This document shows positions 50,070 through 59,647 of a DNA stretch of 64,000 nt, in pieces. The notes beneath the pieces are model-generated. The model was not told the DNA's origin and searched no databases. It was given only the letters and a program-made list of their open reading frames with translations. Made by a program: the position numbers and the translations under genes. How positions within the stretch are numbered: the first letter of the stretch is position 1; each line of letters opens with the position of its first letter. Source of the DNA: an uncultured Pelagibacteraceae bacterium (GTDB lineage Bacteria; Pseudomonadota; Alphaproteobacteria; Pelagibacterales; Pelagibacteraceae); NCBI GenBank assembly GCA_902615145.1, contig CACMNK010000001.1, positions 1-64,000 of the forward strand, given 5' to 3'.

Positions 50070-50962
50070 TTTCTTCCAAAATCAGGTTTGCTAGTATCTT
50101 GTTTTAATTTAACAATTTTAAATCTTACTTTCTTAGTTTGAGTTAATTTTTTAATAACTGATTTACTATTACCTGAGATGATGTCTCTTTTAAAAGAATG
50201 AAGATTTTTCACAAAAATATCAATTGCTTTTGATACATTTGTTTTATTATTAAAAAAAATATCTCTCCACATTATTTCATTTGATGCGGCTATTCTTGAA
50301 AAATCTCGCAAGCCACCTGCGCTGTATTTAATTAAATTGTATCTCAGTTTTTTTTCAAACTCTTGTGCAGATTTTACGAGATTATAAGCAATTAAATGCG
50401 GCAAATGACTTGTCATTGAAAAAATCTTATCATGTTTTTTAGAATCCATTACAACCGTTTTAGAGCCTATCTTTTTCCAGAAAGATCTTAAAAAATTTAA
50501 ATGTTTAATATTAGTTTCTTTATCTTTTATTAAAACACACCATTTATTTTCGAATAAATCTTCTTTCCCATTTTCAGGCCCGCTAACCTCAGACCCTGCA
50601 ATAGGGTGACTTGAAGTCCAGAATATTTTTTTTTTTAAATTTTTTTTAATTATTTCATTAGATTTTAATTTTGCTGAACCAACGTCCGTAATTATATGAT
50701 CAGATGAAAGATAATCATTTATTTTTAAAATTATTTTTTTATATTCACTCATTGGTGTACAAAAAATAATAAAACCTGTATATGGTACTACATCCTTAAA
50801 TTTTTTTACAATGGTACCTTTTAATTTAAGTTTTTTTATTTTTTCAATGTTTTTTTTTGATTTTTCGTAAATGAAAATTTTTTTTGAAATTTTTTTTTTG
50901 GAAATTTTTCTGACCAAAGATGAACCTAGTAGACCACAGCCAATAATCAATATATTTTTCAT
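50066..50962 (-). CDS. tyrA: Prephenate/arogenate dehydrogenase
   Basis: IIGCGLLGSSLVRKI; DVGSAK; HPIAGSEVSGPENG; SHLPHLIAYNLV. Confidence 0.92.
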   Translation of the reverse strand: MKNILIIGCGLLGSSLVRKISKKKISKKIFIYEKSKKNIEKIKKLKLKGTIVKKFKDVVPYTGFIIFCTPMSEYKKIILKINDYLSSDHIITDVGSAKLKSNEIIKKNLKKKIFWTSSHPIAGSEVSGPENGKEDLFENKWCVLIKDKETNIKHLNFLRSFWKKIGSKTVVMDSKKHDKIFSMTSHLPHLIAYNLVKSAQEFEKKLRYNLIKYSAGGLRDFSRIAASNEIMWRDIFFNNKTNVSKAIDIFVKNLHSFKRDIISGNSKSVIKKLTQTKKVRFKIVKLKQDTSKPDFGRN

Positions 50963-52035
50963 CTTTTAAATATACTTTCAGCTGCTTTCATAAATTTTAT
51001 ATTATCAGTTTTTGAACCCACTGTTAATCTCAACATATTTTTTATTTTGTACCCATCCTCTGTGGATCTTAAAATTATTCCTTTATTCTTTAGTTTTTCA
51101 TAAAAATATTTAGCTTTAATTCTACATTTTGAAAAATCCAAAAGTAAAAAATTAGCTGAAATTTTATTAGAATTAATTTCATAGTTTTTCAAAAAATTTT
51201 TTATTTTTTTTGCATAAAAAACGTTATGGCTGATTGAACGAGATATAAATTTATTATCTTTAAGAGACTCTACTGCTGCTTTTTGTGCTACCTCGTTAAC
51301 ATTAAATGGAGGTTTAATAATGTTAAGGGAATTTATAATTTTTTTTGACCCATATCCCCATCCTATTCTTAATGACGATAATCCATAAATTTTTGAGAAT
51401 GTCCTTAAAATAAAAACATTCTCTTTTTTTTTAAATAAATCTAAACCTGATTTGTAATCTTGATTTTTCATATATTCTGCATAAGCATCATCTACTACAA
51501 GTAAAATATCTTTTTTAAGTTTTTTTCTTAATTCAATAAGTTCAATTTTAGTCAAATAAGTTCCTGTCGGGTTATTTGGATTTGCTAAGAAAACAATTTT
51601 AGTTTTTTTTGTGACTTTTTTAATTATTTCTGAAATTGAGATTTTGTAATTTTTTTCTTTAGCAAATATTACTTTTGCACCTACTATTTTTGAATAAATT
51701 CTGTACATTAAAAAACTAAATTGGGGAACAATTACTTCATCTTTTGGTCTTAAAAATAATTGACATAACATCTGAATAACCTCATCAGACCCAGCCCCAC
51801 AAATAATTCTGTCTTTATCGCATTTAAATTTCTTTGAGATTTGAGACCTGAGCACCTTGGATTTTCCATCTGGATATCTAAAGAAATTAAGGTTTTTACT
51901 TGATATTATTTTTTTTACTTTGGAACTCATACCAAGAGCGGACTCATTAGCTGATAATTTAACAACCTTTTTCAAATTACCAACGCTAGATTTACCTGGC
52001 TCATAAGCATCAATATTGAATTTTTTAAATCTCAT
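50959..52035 (-). CDS. hisC: Histidinol-phosphate aminotransferase
   Basis: KLSANESALGMS, IICGAGSDEVIQML, FLANPNNPTGTYL, RTFSKIYGLSSLRIGWG. Confidence 0.92.
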   Translation of the reverse strand: MRFKKFNIDAYEPGKSSVGNLKKVVKLSANESALGMSSKVKKIISSKNLNFFRYPDGKSKVLRSQISKKFKCDKDRIICGAGSDEVIQMLCQLFLRPKDEVIVPQFSFLMYRIYSKIVGAKVIFAKEKNYKISISEIIKKVTKKTKIVFLANPNNPTGTYLTKIELIELRKKLKKDILLVVDDAYAEYMKNQDYKSGLDLFKKKENVFILRTFSKIYGLSSLRIGWGYGSKKIINSLNIIKPPFNVNEVAQKAAVESLKDNKFISRSISHNVFYAKKIKNFLKNYEINSNKISANFLLLDFSKCRIKAKYFYEKLKNKGIILRSTEDGYKIKNMLRLTVGSKTDNIKFMKAAESIFKR

Positions 52036-52119
52036 AATATTTTCTTTTTTTTTAATTTTTATGCTCTTTATAGATAAATTAAGATTTTTTTATATAGTTT
52101 AAGTTAAAATATATTAAAA

Positions 52120-52148
52120 TTGACATAGCTCAAAACTTCTTGTACAAA
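52120..52148 (+). promoter_or_regulatory. Housekeeping sigma promoter for metX operon
   Basis: TTGACA (52120-52125), 17-nt spacer, TACAAA (52143-52148); predicted TSS about 52155. Confidence 0.75.
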
Positions 52149-52152
52149 ATTT

Positions 52153-52205
52153 CTGCGCTGATTTATCTGAATTGCGAGCGCTATAAAAAAACCGCTAAAA
52201 AAGTT
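52153..52205 (+). ncRNA. SAM-II riboswitch in metX leader
   Basis: GCGCTGATTTA-N6-TTGCGAGCGC-N12-GCTAAAAAAG; same blocks and spacings as the well-known metX SAM-II aptamer, upstream of metX. Confidence 0.93.
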
Positions 52206-52237
52206 TTTTTCTCACAATTCAATTTTCAGCAATAATT

Positions 52238-53368
52238 ATGAATATAAGAGAAAATATAAAATCATTAATAATTGAAAAACCACTTAGGTTAGACTGTGGT
52301 CAAACTATTAGCAAATTTCCTCTAGCATACGAGACCTACGGTAAATTAAATGAAAATAAAGATAATGCAATTTTGGTATTTCACGCCTTAACAGGTGATC
52401 AATTTGTAACAGGTGTAAATCCCATAACCAAAAAGGATGGGTGGTGGTCTTATGCGGTAGGCCCAAAGAAATCTATCGACACAGATAAATATTTTGTAAT
52501 TTGTGCTAATGTGATTGGTGGTTGCATGGGGTCTTTTGGTCCAAGTCACGAAAATCCTGAAACAAAAAAAATATATGGTACAGATTTCCCAGTTATTACT
52601 ATTAATGATATGGTAAACGCCCAAGTAAATTTATTAGATTTTTTTAATATTAAAAAACTTTTTTCTGTAGTTGGTGGATCAATGGGAGGAATGCAGGTCT
52701 TACAATTTGTGAGTAATTTTCCAGACAAGGCTAAAACAGCTGTCCCTATTGCTTGTACGTCTAGCCATTCAGCACAAAATATTGCATTCAATGAACTTGG
52801 TAGACAAGCAATAACTGCTGATCATAATTGGATGGATGGAAAATATAACTCTAAAAGTACGTTGCCAGATAAAGGATTAGCTGTAGCAAGAATGGCCGCT
52901 CATATTACCTATTTATCTAAAAAGGGGCTTCAAGAAAAATTTGGTAGGAAACTCCAGGAAAGAGATGATCTTAAATTTGGATTTGATGCTGATTTTCAAA
53001 TAGAAAGTTATTTACGTTATCAAGGTTCAGTATTTGTAGATAGATTTGATGCTAACAGTTATCTTTATATAACTAGAGCAATGGATTATTTTGATTTGGT
53101 TAAACAATTTGATGGTAATCTATCAAACGCGTTCAAAAAAACTAAAACAAAATTTTTTATTATGTCATTCACATCAGATTGGCTTTATCCAACTCAAGAG
53201 AATAAAGATATAGTTATTGCATTAAACGCAATTGGTGCAAATGTGGGTTTTGTTGAAATAGAGTCTGATAAAGGACATGACTCCTTTTTGCTTGAGGTTC
53301 CAGATTTTTTAAATTCTCTCAAAAATTTTTTAGATAAATCTTACATAGAAAGTAGTAATGAAAGCTGA
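52238..53368 (+). CDS. metX: Homoserine O-acetyltransferase
   Basis: [27 protein letters not shown] (nucleophile Ser), [13 protein letters not shown]. Confidence 0.96.
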   Translation: MNIRENIKSLIIEKPLRLDCGQTISKFPLAYETYGKLNENKDNAILVFHALTGDQFVTGVNPITKKDGWWSYAVGPKKSIDTDKYFVICANVIGGCMGSFGPSHENPETKKIYGTDFPVITINDMVNAQVNLLDFFNIKKLFSVVGGSMGGMQVLQFVSNFPDKAKTAVPIACTSSHSAQNIAFNELGRQAITADHNWMDGKYNSKSTLPDKGLAVARMAAHITYLSKKGLQEKFGRKLQERDDLKFGFDADFQIESYLRYQGSVFVDRFDANSYLYITRAMDYFDLVKQFDGNLSNAFKKTKTKFFIMSFTSDWLYPTQENKDIVIALNAIGANVGFVEIESDKGHDSFLLEVPDFLNSLKNFLDKSYIESSNES

Positions 53369-53957
53369 ATATAATTTTATTGCAAATATAATAGAAAAAA
53401 ACTCAACTGTATTGGATGTTGGTTGTGATGATGGAACTTTAATGGAATTTTTGAAAAAAAATAAAAATGTGGACATAAGAGGAATTGAAATTTCTAAAGA
53501 AAAAGTTCAAATATGTATAGCTAAAGGATTGACAGTTATTGAGGGTAATGCAGAGCTTGATTTAAAGCAATTTCCAAAAAATTCTTTTGATTATGTTGTT
53601 TTAGGGCAAACACTGCAAGCTTTTATAAATCCAGAAATTGTCATTAAGGAACTTTTAAGAGTTGGCAAAAAAGCCATAGTAACTATTCCAAATTTTGGAA
53701 ATTGGAAAGTGAGGTTAGACTTACTTTTTAAAGGGACTATGCCAATTACAAGTTCACTACCTCATGAATGGTATAACACACCAAATATTCATATGTGTAC
53801 TATTAAAGATTTTGTAAGATTTTCAGAGACTATAAATTTTAAAATTGTTAAATCTTTAGCGCTAATAGATAAAAATATTTCAAATATAAGTAAATCAAAC
53901 ATTTTTTTGAAAAATTTATTTGGCGAGCTTGGAATATTTTTAATTGAAAATAAATGA
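53358..53957 (+). CDS. metW: Methionine biosynthesis protein MetW
   Basis: [35 protein letters not shown]; overlaps metX end. Confidence 0.95.
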   Translation: MKAEYNFIANIIEKNSTVLDVGCDDGTLMEFLKKNKNVDIRGIEISKEKVQICIAKGLTVIEGNAELDLKQFPKNSFDYVVLGQTLQAFINPEIVIKELLRVGKKAIVTIPNFGNWKVRLDLLFKGTMPITSSLPHEWYNTPNIHMCTIKDFVRFSETINFKIVKSLALIDKNISNISKSNIFLKNLFGELGIFLIENK

Positions 53958-54673
53958 AAATACAAATTATTAAATGTCTTCAAGATAATTATAGTTACCT
54001 AATAATTGATGAAAATAATCAATCTGCTTGTATAGTTGACCCAAGCGAATCTAGACCAATAATTGATTTTATAGATAATAACGGAATTAATCCAAAATAC
54101 ATTCTTAATACCCATCACCATCATGATCATATTGGTGGTAATCTTGAACTGAAAAAAAAATATAATTGTAATGTTATTGGATTTGAAGATGATAAAGATC
54201 GAATTCCAGGAATAGATGTTCTTGTAGAAAATAATCAAATCTGGCAAAAAGACAACTTTGAGGCAAAAATTTATCATACCCCGGGTCATACATCGGGCCA
54301 TATTGCTTTTCATTTTTTTAAAGAAAAAATAATTTTTACTGGTGATACTTTGTTTTCTTTAGGTTGCGGTAGGATCTTCGAGGGAACTTATGAGCAAATG
54401 TTTAACTCTTTAAAAATATTCAAAAAATTGCCTAAGGATACTCTGATTTATTGTGGTCATGAGTATACTCTAAAAAATTCTGAATTTTGTGTATTCAATG
54501 ATCCAGATAATTTGAAGCTAAAAGAAAAAATTTTAAAGATTAAGAATAATCTAAAAGTTAATTCACCAACTATTCCCTCTGTTTTGGATGATGAATTAGA
54601 GTGTAATATATTTTTAAAAGCTGAGGATATTGAGACTTTTTCAAAACTGAGAGATTTAAAGGATAATTTTTGA
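53954..54673 (+). CDS. gloB: Hydroxyacylglutathione hydrolase (glyoxalase II)
   Basis: THHHHDHIGGN, HTPGHTSGHI, FTGDTLFSLGCGRIFEGT, CGHEYTLKN. Confidence 0.95.
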   Translation: MKIQIIKCLQDNYSYLIIDENNQSACIVDPSESRPIIDFIDNNGINPKYILNTHHHHDHIGGNLELKKKYNCNVIGFEDDKDRIPGIDVLVENNQIWQKDNFEAKIYHTPGHTSGHIAFHFFKEKIIFTGDTLFSLGCGRIFEGTYEQMFNSLKIFKKLPKDTLIYCGHEYTLKNSEFCVFNDPDNLKLKEKILKIKNNLKVNSPTIPSVLDDELECNIFLKAEDIETFSKLRDLKDNF

Positions 54674-54683
54674 TTTATTGAGC

Positions 54684-54711
54684 TTGACTAAAGTTTCGCT
54701 CAGATTATATT
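54684..54711 (+). promoter_or_regulatory. Housekeeping sigma promoter for rplU-rpmA-obgE operon
   Basis: TTGACT (54684-54689), 16-nt spacer, TATATT (54706-54711), 26 nt before rplU ATG. Confidence 0.65.
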
Positions 54712-54736
54712 CCGATTATTAAAAATTGAAATCCTT

Positions 54737-55138
54737 ATGTCTTATGCAGTAATACAAACTGGTGGAAAACAATACAAAGTAGTGTCAGGTGAAATCCTAA
54801 AAATTGAGAAACTGCCAAATTCGAAACCGGATACTAAAATAGAATTTAAAGAAATTTTAGCTTACGGAAATGAAAAAGAGATCGAAATCGGCTCTCCTAT
54901 GGTGCAAGGTGCGAAAGTTGAAGCAAACCTGATAAAAAATAGTAAAAACAGAACTATTCTAATTTTTAAAAAAAGACGAAGACAAAATTCAAGAAGAAAG
55001 AATGGTCATAGACAACAATATTCTATGATCAGAATAAATAAAATTTTTTCAAAAGATGGTAAGGTTTTATCTGAGGCAAAGGAGCTTTCTAAAGTAACAA
55101 AAACAGTAGCAAAGGATACAAAAGAAAATAAAAAATAA
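54737..55138 (+). CDS. rplU: 50S ribosomal protein L21 (with lysine-rich C-terminal extension)
   Basis: MSYAVIQTGGKQYKV; KKRRRQNSRRKNGHRQQYSMIRI. Confidence 0.96.
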   Translation: MSYAVIQTGGKQYKVVSGEILKIEKLPNSKPDTKIEFKEILAYGNEKEIEIGSPMVQGAKVEANLIKNSKNRTILIFKKRRRQNSRRKNGHRQQYSMIRINKIFSKDGKVLSEAKELSKVTKTVAKDTKENKK

Positions 55139-55147
55139 GGTAGAGTT

Positions 55148-55402
55148 ATGGCAACAAAAAAAGCAGGTGGATCATCAAGAAATGGACGTGACAGTGCTGG
55201 TAGGAGACTTGGTGTGAAAAAATACGGTGGAGAAACCGTGGTGCCAGGAAACATAATCGTAAGACAAAGAGGAACAAAAATTTTTCCCGGTGAAAACGTT
55301 GGTATGGGTAAGGACCACTCAATTTTTTCTGTTATTAAGGGCAAAGTTGTTTTTAAAAAAACTAAATCAGATAGAACTTTTGTTTCTGTAAAACCCAATT
55401 AA
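55148..55402 (+). CDS. rpmA: 50S ribosomal protein L27
   Basis: [29 protein letters not shown]. Confidence 0.97.
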   Translation: MATKKAGGSSRNGRDSAGRRLGVKKYGGETVVPGNIIVRQRGTKIFPGENVGMGKDHSIFSVIKGKVVFKKTKSDRTFVSVKPN

Positions 55403-55429
55403 TAGTACAACTTAAAATAGCGTTGTATT

Positions 55430-56413
55430 ATGAAATTCTTAGATCAAGTAAAAATTTATATTAAAGCAGGGAACGGTGGAGATGGTTCTCCTAGTTTTAG
55501 AAGAGAAAAATTTATTGAATTTGGTGGACCAGATGGCGGTGACGGTGGAAAAGGAGGTTCTGTTATTTTAAAGGCTGAACAAAATTTAAATACATTGATT
55601 GACTTTAGATATCAGCAACATCACAAAGCTCAAAGAGGTGAAAATGGTTCAGGTCAAAATCGTACAGGAAAAAGTGGAGAGGATTTAATACTTAAGGTTC
55701 CTCTGGGAACTCAAGTCCTTGAAGAGGACAATAAAACACTGTTATATGATTTCACCAAAATTGGAGAGAAGTTCATTGTTGCTTCTGGAGGAAAAGGAGG
55801 TTTGGGTAATACAAGATTTAAAAGTTCAACTAATAGAGCGCCAAGAAAATATACTAAAGGTATGGTGGGTGAAGAGTTTACAATTTGGCTTCAATTAAAA
55901 ACTATTGCTGACATTGGCATTATAGGATTACCAAATGCAGGTAAGTCAAGTTTATTAGCAGCTATAACAAATGCAAATCCGAAGATTGCTAATTATCAAT
56001 TTACCACTTTAAATCCAAATCTTGGTGTTGCAAGTTATGATGATAAAGAAGTTACACTAGCAGACATACCTGGTTTAATAGAAGGAGCGCATGAGGGAAC
56101 TGGCCTTGGTACAAAATTTTTAAAACATATCGAGAGGTGTAAATCTCTTTTGCATTTGATAGATATTACAAATGATGATTTAAAAAAATCTTACAACCAA
56201 GTCAAAAAAGAACTTCGAAATTATAGTAAGGATCTTATCAAAAAAAAGGAATTGATTGTTTTAAATAAAATAGATTTATTAGACAAAGATACTGTTCAAG
56301 AAACAGTCAGAAGTTTTTCGGAAGATAAAAATTGTGAGGTTTTAACCTTGTCAACATTAGAAAAAGATTCAATATCTAAAGTTAAGGCTAAACTTATTTC
56401 ATATGTCTCTTAA
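55430..56413 (+). CDS. obgE: GTPase ObgE/CgtA
   Basis: Glycine-rich Obg fold plus GLPNAGKSSLLAAIT, DIPGLIEGAHEGTGLG. Confidence 0.97.
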   Translation: MKFLDQVKIYIKAGNGGDGSPSFRREKFIEFGGPDGGDGGKGGSVILKAEQNLNTLIDFRYQQHHKAQRGENGSGQNRTGKSGEDLILKVPLGTQVLEEDNKTLLYDFTKIGEKFIVASGGKGGLGNTRFKSSTNRAPRKYTKGMVGEEFTIWLQLKTIADIGIIGLPNAGKSSLLAAITNANPKIANYQFTTLNPNLGVASYDDKEVTLADIPGLIEGAHEGTGLGTKFLKHIERCKSLLHLIDITNDDLKKSYNQVKKELRNYSKDLIKKKELIVLNKIDLLDKDTVQETVRSFSEDKNCEVLTLSTLEKDSISKVKAKLISYVS

Positions 56414-57509
56414 AAATTCAAAAATAATTGTAGTTAAAATTGGATCTTCTTTGATAGTTGATAATAACAAAAAAATAAGAAAAAAATGGTTACTAAGCTT
56501 TGCCAAAGATATAAAAACTTTAAAATCTAAAAATCAGCAGGTTGTTATAGTAAGTTCTGGAGCTATAGCTCTTGGTTGTAAGAAAATGAATTATAGTAAA
56601 TCAAGTTTAAAACTAGATAAAAGTCAAGCAATAGCCTCTATAGGACAAATAGAGTTGATGAATTTATTTTCAGAAACTTTTTCTAAGTATAAATTAAATA
56701 TTTCCCAAATTCTACTTACTTTAGAGGATACTGAAGAACGTAGAAGATCAATAAACGCAAAAAGAACTTTTGAAAATTTATTTCAGCTTAATTATATTCC
56801 TATAGTAAATGAAAATGACACTATTGCTACATCAGAAATAAAATTTGGAGATAATGACAGATTAGCCTCTCGAGTGGCTCAAATTACCAATGCAGATACA
56901 TTAATTTTATTATCAGATGTTGACGGTCTGTATACAAAAAATCCCAAAAATTTTAAAGATGCAAAGTTGATTAAAAATATTTCTAACATCAAAAAGGATT
57001 TAAATAATATCGATATTAGGGGAAGAACAGAATTCGGAAGTGGAGGTATGGATACTAAAATTGAAGCCGCAAGAATATGTAATTTAGCTGGTTGCAATAT
57101 GGTAATAGCAAATGGACTATATTTAAATCCAATTAATCAAATAGAAAAGAAAAAGAATTCTACATGGTTCATCTCTGAAGTTCCAAAATTAGATGCCAGA
57201 AAAAAATGGATTATTAGCTCCGTTTCACCAAAAGGGGAGCTAGTCATTGATGATGGTGCCAAGAAAGCATTAATAAATGGAAAAAGTCTATTGGCAGCTG
57301 GAATTAAGAAGGTTAATGGTGATTTTAAAAAAGGTGATCATATAAAAATTTTAGATAATAAGCGTAAAGAATTTGCTAGAGGCTTGAGTTCGTTTTCATC
57401 AAATGAGATAAATAAAATTTTAGGATGCCATTCAAATGAGATTAAAAGGATACTTGGCTATATTTCAAAATCTGAAGTGGTCCACAAAGACGATATGGTA
57501 AAACTATGA
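56403..57509 (+). CDS. proB: Glutamate 5-kinase
   Basis: VVKIGSSLIV, IVNENDTI, FGDNDRLASRVA, TEFGSGGMDTKIEAA; C-terminal PUA domain. Confidence 0.96.
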   Translation: MSLKNSKIIVVKIGSSLIVDNNKKIRKKWLLSFAKDIKTLKSKNQQVVIVSSGAIALGCKKMNYSKSSLKLDKSQAIASIGQIELMNLFSETFSKYKLNISQILLTLEDTEERRRSINAKRTFENLFQLNYIPIVNENDTIATSEIKFGDNDRLASRVAQITNADTLILLSDVDGLYTKNPKNFKDAKLIKNISNIKKDLNNIDIRGRTEFGSGGMDTKIEAARICNLAGCNMVIANGLYLNPINQIEKKKNSTWFISEVPKLDARKKWIISSVSPKGELVIDDGAKKALINGKSLLAAGIKKVNGDFKKGDHIKILDNKRKEFARGLSSFSSNEINKILGCHSNEIKRILGYISKSEVVHKDDMVKL

Positions 57510-58759
57510 TAAAAAAAATGTTAACCGATATTGGAAAAAAATCAAAAAGCGCCTTGTCTCATCGTGTAGATACTAAAAAGAAAAATAAAGTTTTAATAGA
57601 CTACTGTACACTTATTAGAAAAAATCAAAAATCAATCCTCACTGCTAATAAGAGAGATATAAATAGATCATTATATAAGGGTATTAAAAAAAACTTAATT
57701 GATCGTCTTATTTTAAATGAAAAAAAAATAGATAGTATTATTAGTTCAATAAAATCTGTAATAAAACTTAAAGACCCAACCAATAGAGTTTTAGAAAAAT
57801 GGAAGAGACCAAATGGGTTAAATATTTCTAAGGTTTCAATTCCAATAGGAATAATTGCTGTTATTTATGAGAGTAGGCCAAATGTTACATCAGATGTCGC
57901 ATCATTATGCTTTAAATCCGGAAACCCAGTTATTTTAAGAGGTGGATCAGAAGCTTTTTTTTCAAATAAAATTTTGTCAAAGCTCTTTAGAGACTCTTTA
58001 AAAAAAAATAATATTAATGAAAATTTTGTTCAATTTATTGATTCCACCAACAGAAATATTGTTGATTTTTTACTGAGTAAAATGGAAGAATATATTGATG
58101 TGGTTATTCCTAGAGGAGGAAAGAATTTAGTAAAAAAAGTGCAGAAGCTATCCAACTTACCAGTGATTGGTCATTTGGAAGGAATATGTCATACTTATGT
58201 TGATAAGAACGCAAACATAAATATAGCAAAAAAAATCATTTTTAATGCGAAATTAAGGAATACAGCGATTTGTGGTGCTACTGAAACGATTTTAATTCAT
58301 CAAAAAATTTTAAAAAGATCGTGTAACATAATTTTGAAATATTTAGAAGATCATGGATGCAAAATTATTGGAGATAATAAAATTAAAAAAAATTATAAAG
58401 GAAAGATTATTCGAGCTACTAATAAAGATTGGTCGAAAGAATATTTATCAGCTACAATTTCTGTAAAATGTGTCACTGATATAAATGATGCAATCAATCA
58501 TATAAATAAATACGGTACAATGCACACTGACTCGATTATTACCACAAGTAAAAAATCAGCAAAAAAATTTTTGAATGAAGTTAAAAGCTCAATTGCCATG
58601 CATAATACTTCAACTCAATTTGCAGATGGTGGAGAATTTGGTTTTGGTGGTGAAGTTGGTATTTCAACTAACAAGCTTCCTCCTAGAGGTCCTGTTGGAC
58701 TTAACCAGTTAGTTTCTTATAAGTACCAAATAACGAGTGATGGAAGAATAAGGAAATAA
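57506..58759 (+). CDS. proA: Glutamate-5-semialdehyde dehydrogenase
   Basis: GIIAVIYESRPNVTSDVASLCFKSGN, AICGATETILIH, RGPVGLNQLVSYKY. Confidence 0.96.
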   Translation: MIKKMLTDIGKKSKSALSHRVDTKKKNKVLIDYCTLIRKNQKSILTANKRDINRSLYKGIKKNLIDRLILNEKKIDSIISSIKSVIKLKDPTNRVLEKWKRPNGLNISKVSIPIGIIAVIYESRPNVTSDVASLCFKSGNPVILRGGSEAFFSNKILSKLFRDSLKKNNINENFVQFIDSTNRNIVDFLLSKMEEYIDVVIPRGGKNLVKKVQKLSNLPVIGHLEGICHTYVDKNANINIAKKIIFNAKLRNTAICGATETILIHQKILKRSCNIILKYLEDHGCKIIGDNKIKKNYKGKIIRATNKDWSKEYLSATISVKCVTDINDAINHINKYGTMHTDSIITTSKKSAKKFLNEVKSSIAMHNTSTQFADGGEFGFGGEVGISTNKLPPRGPVGLNQLVSYKYQITSDGRIRK

Positions 58760-58760
58760 T

Positions 58761-59279
58761 TTGAGAATTAAAAGTAAAATTGGAGTTCTTGGTGGATCGT
58801 TTGATCCTGCTCATAAAGGCCATTTAGCAATATCCAAAAAAGCTGTACAAACATATAAATTAAAAAAAATAATTTGGGCGATCACTTTAGAAAATCCTTT
58901 AAAGAAAAAAAATAATACAAGCATTTCAAAAAGAATTCGAACTTGTAAAAAGATTATAAAGTTAAATGACTTTATCAAAATAAAATTTTATGAAAATATA
59001 ATAAAATCTAATAAAACTATCGACTTAATAAATTATTTAAAAAAGACTACCAAGTCTGAAATTTATTTTTTAATGGGAGCAGATAATCTTATCAATTTTC
59101 ATAAATGGCATAAATGGAAAACTATTTCAAAAAAATGTAAAATTATAGTTTTTGACCGTCATGGGTATAAAAAAAAATCATTAAATTCAGTATCATACAA
59201 AAGATTAAATAAAAAAAGTTTAAAGTTTATTGAATTTAATAAAGTCAATATTTCATCTTCTCAATTAAGAAAAATTTGA
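58761..59279 (+). CDS. nadD: Nicotinate-nucleotide adenylyltransferase (TTG start)
   Basis: GVLGGSFDPAHKGHLAIS; IYFLMGADNLINFHKWHKW; ISSSQLRK. Confidence 0.92.
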   Translation: MRIKSKIGVLGGSFDPAHKGHLAISKKAVQTYKLKKIIWAITLENPLKKKNNTSISKRIRTCKKIIKLNDFIKIKFYENIIKSNKTIDLINYLKKTTKSEIYFLMGADNLINFHKWHKWKTISKKCKIIVFDRHGYKKKSLNSVSYKRLNKKSLKFIEFNKVNISSSQLRKI

Positions 59280-59296
59280 TAATGTAAACTAAATTA

Positions 59297-59647
59297 ATGG
59301 ATAAAATCTTAAGTTTAAAAAAAAACATTATTGAAATTTTAGATATAAATAAAGCTCAAGATATTGTAAGTATAGACTTAAAGGATAAAAGTTCTATGGC
59401 TGATTATATGATAATAGCTAGTGGTACTTCTTCTCGACATATACAGGCTTTATCGGAACAAGTTTTAGAAAAACTTAAAGATAGTGGAATAAAAGACTCT
59501 AAAATTGAGGGTAAAGATAGTAGTGAATGGAAACTAGTAGACGGTATTGATTTAATCATACATATTTTCCACCCTGAAAAAAGAAAGTTTTATGAACTTG
59601 AAAAAATGTGGTCTGAACTAATACCAAAGGAAAAGTTGATAATATGA
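59297..59647 (+). CDS. rsfS: Ribosome silencing factor RsfS
   Basis: IDLKDKSSMADYMIIASGTSSRHIQALSE; EGKDSSEWKLVDGIDLIIHIFHPEKR. Confidence 0.95.
   Translation: MDKILSLKKNIIEILDINKAQDIVSIDLKDKSSMADYMIIASGTSSRHIQALSEQVLEKLKDSGIKDSKIEGKDSSEWKLVDGIDLIIHIFHPEKRKFYELEKMWSELIPKEKLII

Noticed and set aside
53999-54313. 104-aa minus-strand ORF antisense to gloB
   Set aside because: Overlaps clear metallo-beta-lactamase-fold coding sequence.
55006-55398. 130-aa minus-strand ORF antisense to rplU/rpmA
   Set aside because: Shadow ORF over two ribosomal protein genes.
57395-57465. Apparent tandem duplication SSNEINKILGC/HSNEIKRILGY in ProB
   Set aside because: Matches the normal C-terminal PUA-domain sequence pattern of bacterial ProB, not a recent duplication.
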